From Aureimonas jatrophae (lineage in GTDB: Bacteria; Pseudomonadota; Alphaproteobacteria; Rhizobiales; Rhizobiaceae), in contig NZ_FNIT01000004.1 of the NCBI RefSeq assembly GCF_900104035.1, positions 186,001 to 250,000 of the forward strand: a DNA stretch of 64,000 bases. Reading direction: 5' to 3'. Below, one piece after another: positions 62,488-64,000 of the stretch; within the stretch, counting starts at the first letter, position 1; every line of letters starts with the position of its first letter. The notes beneath the pieces were generated by a model that was not told the DNA's origin, did not search any database, and saw only the letters and a program-made list of their open reading frames with translations. The translations under genes were made by a program, and so were the position numbers.

Positions 62488-62859
62488 ATGGTCGCATTCT
62501 CGCCCGCCGCGTTCGACGCCTTTCTGCTGAACACGGACGATGCCCCGATCGTGATGCTGAACCTCATCCGGTTCCAGCCCGACGGCGGCCGAGAACGGTA
62601 TCGGGAGTATCTTCGGATGGCGACGCCGATCCTGGCGAGGTTCGGCGCGCGGATCCTGTTCGGCGGCGATGGGCTACCGACCCTGACGCTCGGGTCCGGC
62701 AAGGACTGGGACGCCGTCGTTCTGGTGCGGTATCCTGATCGATCCGCGTTCGGCCGCATGGTCGCCGACCCGGACTACCAGGTCGCGTTCCAGGTCGGCG
62801 CATCGGCGATCGCCGACATCCATCTGCAACCGTTGCACGAGAACGACGCGGGCCGTTGA
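62488..62859 (+). CDS. DUF1330-family protein
   Basis: A 123-residue ferredoxin-like-fold protein: PIVMLNLIRFQPDGGRERYR, WDAVVLVRYPDRSAFGRMV. The family is of unknown function, often near WYL regulators. A GGAGGA site 7 bases before the ATG at 62488 (MVAFSPAAF) decides this start over the ATG at 62470. Confidence 0.82.
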   Translation: MVAFSPAAFDAFLLNTDDAPIVMLNLIRFQPDGGRERYREYLRMATPILARFGARILFGGDGLPTLTLGSGKDWDAVVLVRYPDRSAFGRMVADPDYQVAFQVGASAIADIHLQPLHENDAGR

Positions 62860-62908
62860 CGAACTGGCCTTGGCTGTCCGGCTGGCTTCGCGGCGCAGGA
62901 CGCCTGCA

Positions 62909-63820
62909 TCAGGCGGACGAGCCGCCGAATTCGCCCGCCAACGCCGCGATGATCGAGCGAAGCCAGCGGTGGGCGGGGTCGTTACGATAGCGCACATGCC
63001 AACCGAGCTCGACCGGGAACGTGCCGAGGTCGACCGGGGCGGGCAGCACCCGCAGTCGCGGGTCGGCCAGGAGCCGACGGCACACGAGAAGCGGCAGCGT
63101 CGCGCAGTGGTCGGTTACCGCGACGATCTCCGGAACGGCCAGGAAGTGCGTGACCGAGACCGCGACCTCGCGCTTGAGGCCCCGCCGCTCCAGCGCCTGG
63201 AACAGGCCTGCCCGCATCCGGCCGGGCGGCAGGACGTTGACGTGCTGGAGGCTCTCGTAGAGGTCCGGCGTGAGCGCGTCGCCGATGCGCGGATGGTCGG
63301 CCCGCACGACGCAGGCCAGTCCGTCGTCCATCAGGTGCTGGACCACAAGATTGTCGGGCGGCTCGACGATCCGTCCCAGCACCATCGCCGTGTTTCCCGA
63401 CACGGCGCCGGTCTCGCCGAGGTCGTTGCCAAACGGCACGAGGCGCAGCCGGAGGCCCGGCGCCACCGTGCCCAGCCTTTCCACGAGCTTCGGCATCAGC
63501 ACGAACTCGACATAGCTGTTCGGTGCGATGGTCACGACCTGATCCGCGGTCGCGGGATCGAAGGCCTGCTGGCTGCGCACGGCGTCGTCGATCGCCGAGA
63601 GCGCGGAGGCGACCACCGGCAGGAGGTCCAGCGCCGCGGGCGTCGGGCGCATGCCGTAGCGCTCGCGAACGAACAAGGGGTCGCCGATCACGCCGCGCAG
63701 GCGGTTCAGCGCGTTCGAGAGCGCGGGCTGCGTCATGCCCAGACGCGTGGCCGCGCGGGTGACGTTGCGCTCCTCCATGAGGACCACGAAGACCGGGAAG
63801 AGGTTGAGGTCGTAGCGCAT
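62909..63820 (-). CDS. LysR-family transcriptional regulator
   Basis: A 303-residue LysR regulator: helix-turn-helix (residues 5-60, VTRAATRLGMTQPALSNAL) and a periplasmic-binding-like effector domain (about 90-295). Divergent from a DJ-1/PfpI-type gene at 63940, its probable target. Confidence 0.93.
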   Translation of the reverse strand: MRYDLNLFPVFVVLMEERNVTRAATRLGMTQPALSNALNRLRGVIGDPLFVRERYGMRPTPAALDLLPVVASALSAIDDAVRSQQAFDPATADQVVTIAPNSYVEFVLMPKLVERLGTVAPGLRLRLVPFGNDLGETGAVSGNTAMVLGRIVEPPDNLVVQHLMDDGLACVVRADHPRIGDALTPDLYESLQHVNVLPPGRMRAGLFQALERRGLKREVAVSVTHFLAVPEIVAVTDHCATLPLLVCRRLLADPRLRVLPAPVDLGTFPVELGWHVRYRNDPAHRWLRSIIAALAGEFGGSSA

Positions 63821-63841
63821 GGAGTCATGCTGTTAAACGAA

Positions 63842-63861
63842 TATCTGGCATTGCAAAGATA
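63842..63861. promoter_or_regulatory. Candidate LysR binding site in divergent promoter
   Basis: TATCT and AGATA form an inverted repeat with 10 bases between, in the AT-rich part of the 119-base region between the LysR gene and the DJ-1-like gene. Its spacing resembles LysR T-N11-A boxes. Confidence 0.4.
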
Positions 63862-63939
63862 AATTGGCCCAATGAGAGGCCAAGCGCAATGTTGGGACAT
63901 CGGCGGCGCAGACGGACCGCCAAGTCACGGAGAACCGAC

Positions 63940-64000
63940 ATGAAGATCCTGATGGTCCTCACCTCGCACGACCGGTTGGGCGACACCGGCCGCAAGACCG
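63940..64000 (+). CDS. Start of DJ-1/PfpI-family protein (partial)
   Basis: The visible 20 residues, MKILMVLTSHDRLGDTGRKT, match the N terminus of DJ-1/PfpI (Hsp31-like, type 1 glutamine-amidotransferase-fold) proteins. The gene runs off the right edge. It is divergent from the LysR regulator. Confidence 0.75.
   Translation, partial: MKILMVLTSHDRLGDTGRKT

Overview
The window is GC-rich, densely coded chromosomal DNA from an alphaproteobacterium, most likely of the Hyphomicrobiales. The evidence is a Ros/MucR-type regulator, many ATGA and GTGA gene overlaps, a PuuE-UraD fusion, a membrane PuuD urate hydroxylase and several rhizobial-style ABC systems. A pair of genes resembling methanofuran/methylofuran biosynthesis enzymes hints at a lineage with C1-transfer metabolism, such as Aurantimonadaceae or Methylobacteriaceae. 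The family assignment is only an inference. I saw no rRNA, tRNA, CRISPR array, insertion sequence or prophage.

Layout. (1) 1-5.5 kb, minus strand: the GlgE alpha-glucan pathway (glgE, a treS-maltokinase fusion, the start of glgB). (2) 5.6-22.2 kb: purine catabolism. On the minus strand lie uraH, xdhA, xdhB, xdhC, a BMP-type purine/nucleoside ABC transporter, then puuD, guaD and an FAH-family gene. Divergent on the plus strand are puuE-uraD, allantoicase and ureidoglycolate lyase. A RutR-like palindrome sits in the divergent promoter. (3) 22.2-30.4 kb: a diguanylate cyclase and a urease cluster (ureD, A, B, C, E, F, G) on the minus strand, whose gaps carry three small exported-protein genes on the opposite strand. 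Together with region 2 this spans guanine/xanthine to ammonia. (4) 30.4-36.7 kb, minus: an amino-acid kinase resembling MfnE, a protein joining a degenerate MfnB-like domain to a dihydroneopterin aldolase, kynureninase, a stand-alone Lrp/AsnC effector domain, a probable kynurenine formamidase, ferredoxin-NADP reductase and nicotinate phosphoribosyltransferase. (5) 36.8-43.9 kb: M23 peptidase, gamma-glutamyltransferase, MucR, small stress-type proteins, an aldose-1-epimerase-like protein, a DUF3597 protein and asparaginase. (6) 44-50.3 kb: a PotABCD-like ABC transporter with an Asp/Glu-racemase joined in frame to a SnoaL-like domain, and a divergent GntR/FCD regulator. (7) 50.6-55.8 kb, plus: ugpBAEC (glycerol-3-phosphate import) and a second FCD regulator. 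(8) 55.8-61.5 kb, minus: a GH51 arabinofuranosidase with its own sugar ABC importer and an FCD-type operator just upstream. (9) 61.7-64 kb: WYL regulator, DUF1330 protein, LysR regulator and the start of a DJ-1/PfpI-like gene.

The overall theme is scavenging of carbon and nitrogen: purines, urea, tryptophan/kynurenine, asparagine, glutathione-type peptides, a PotABCD-type substrate, glycerol-phosphate and arabinosides. The most unusual items are the urease cluster interleaved with antisense exported proteins, the MfnB-like/FolB fusion coupled to kynureninase, and the racemase-SnoaL continuous frame with an internal ribosome binding site.
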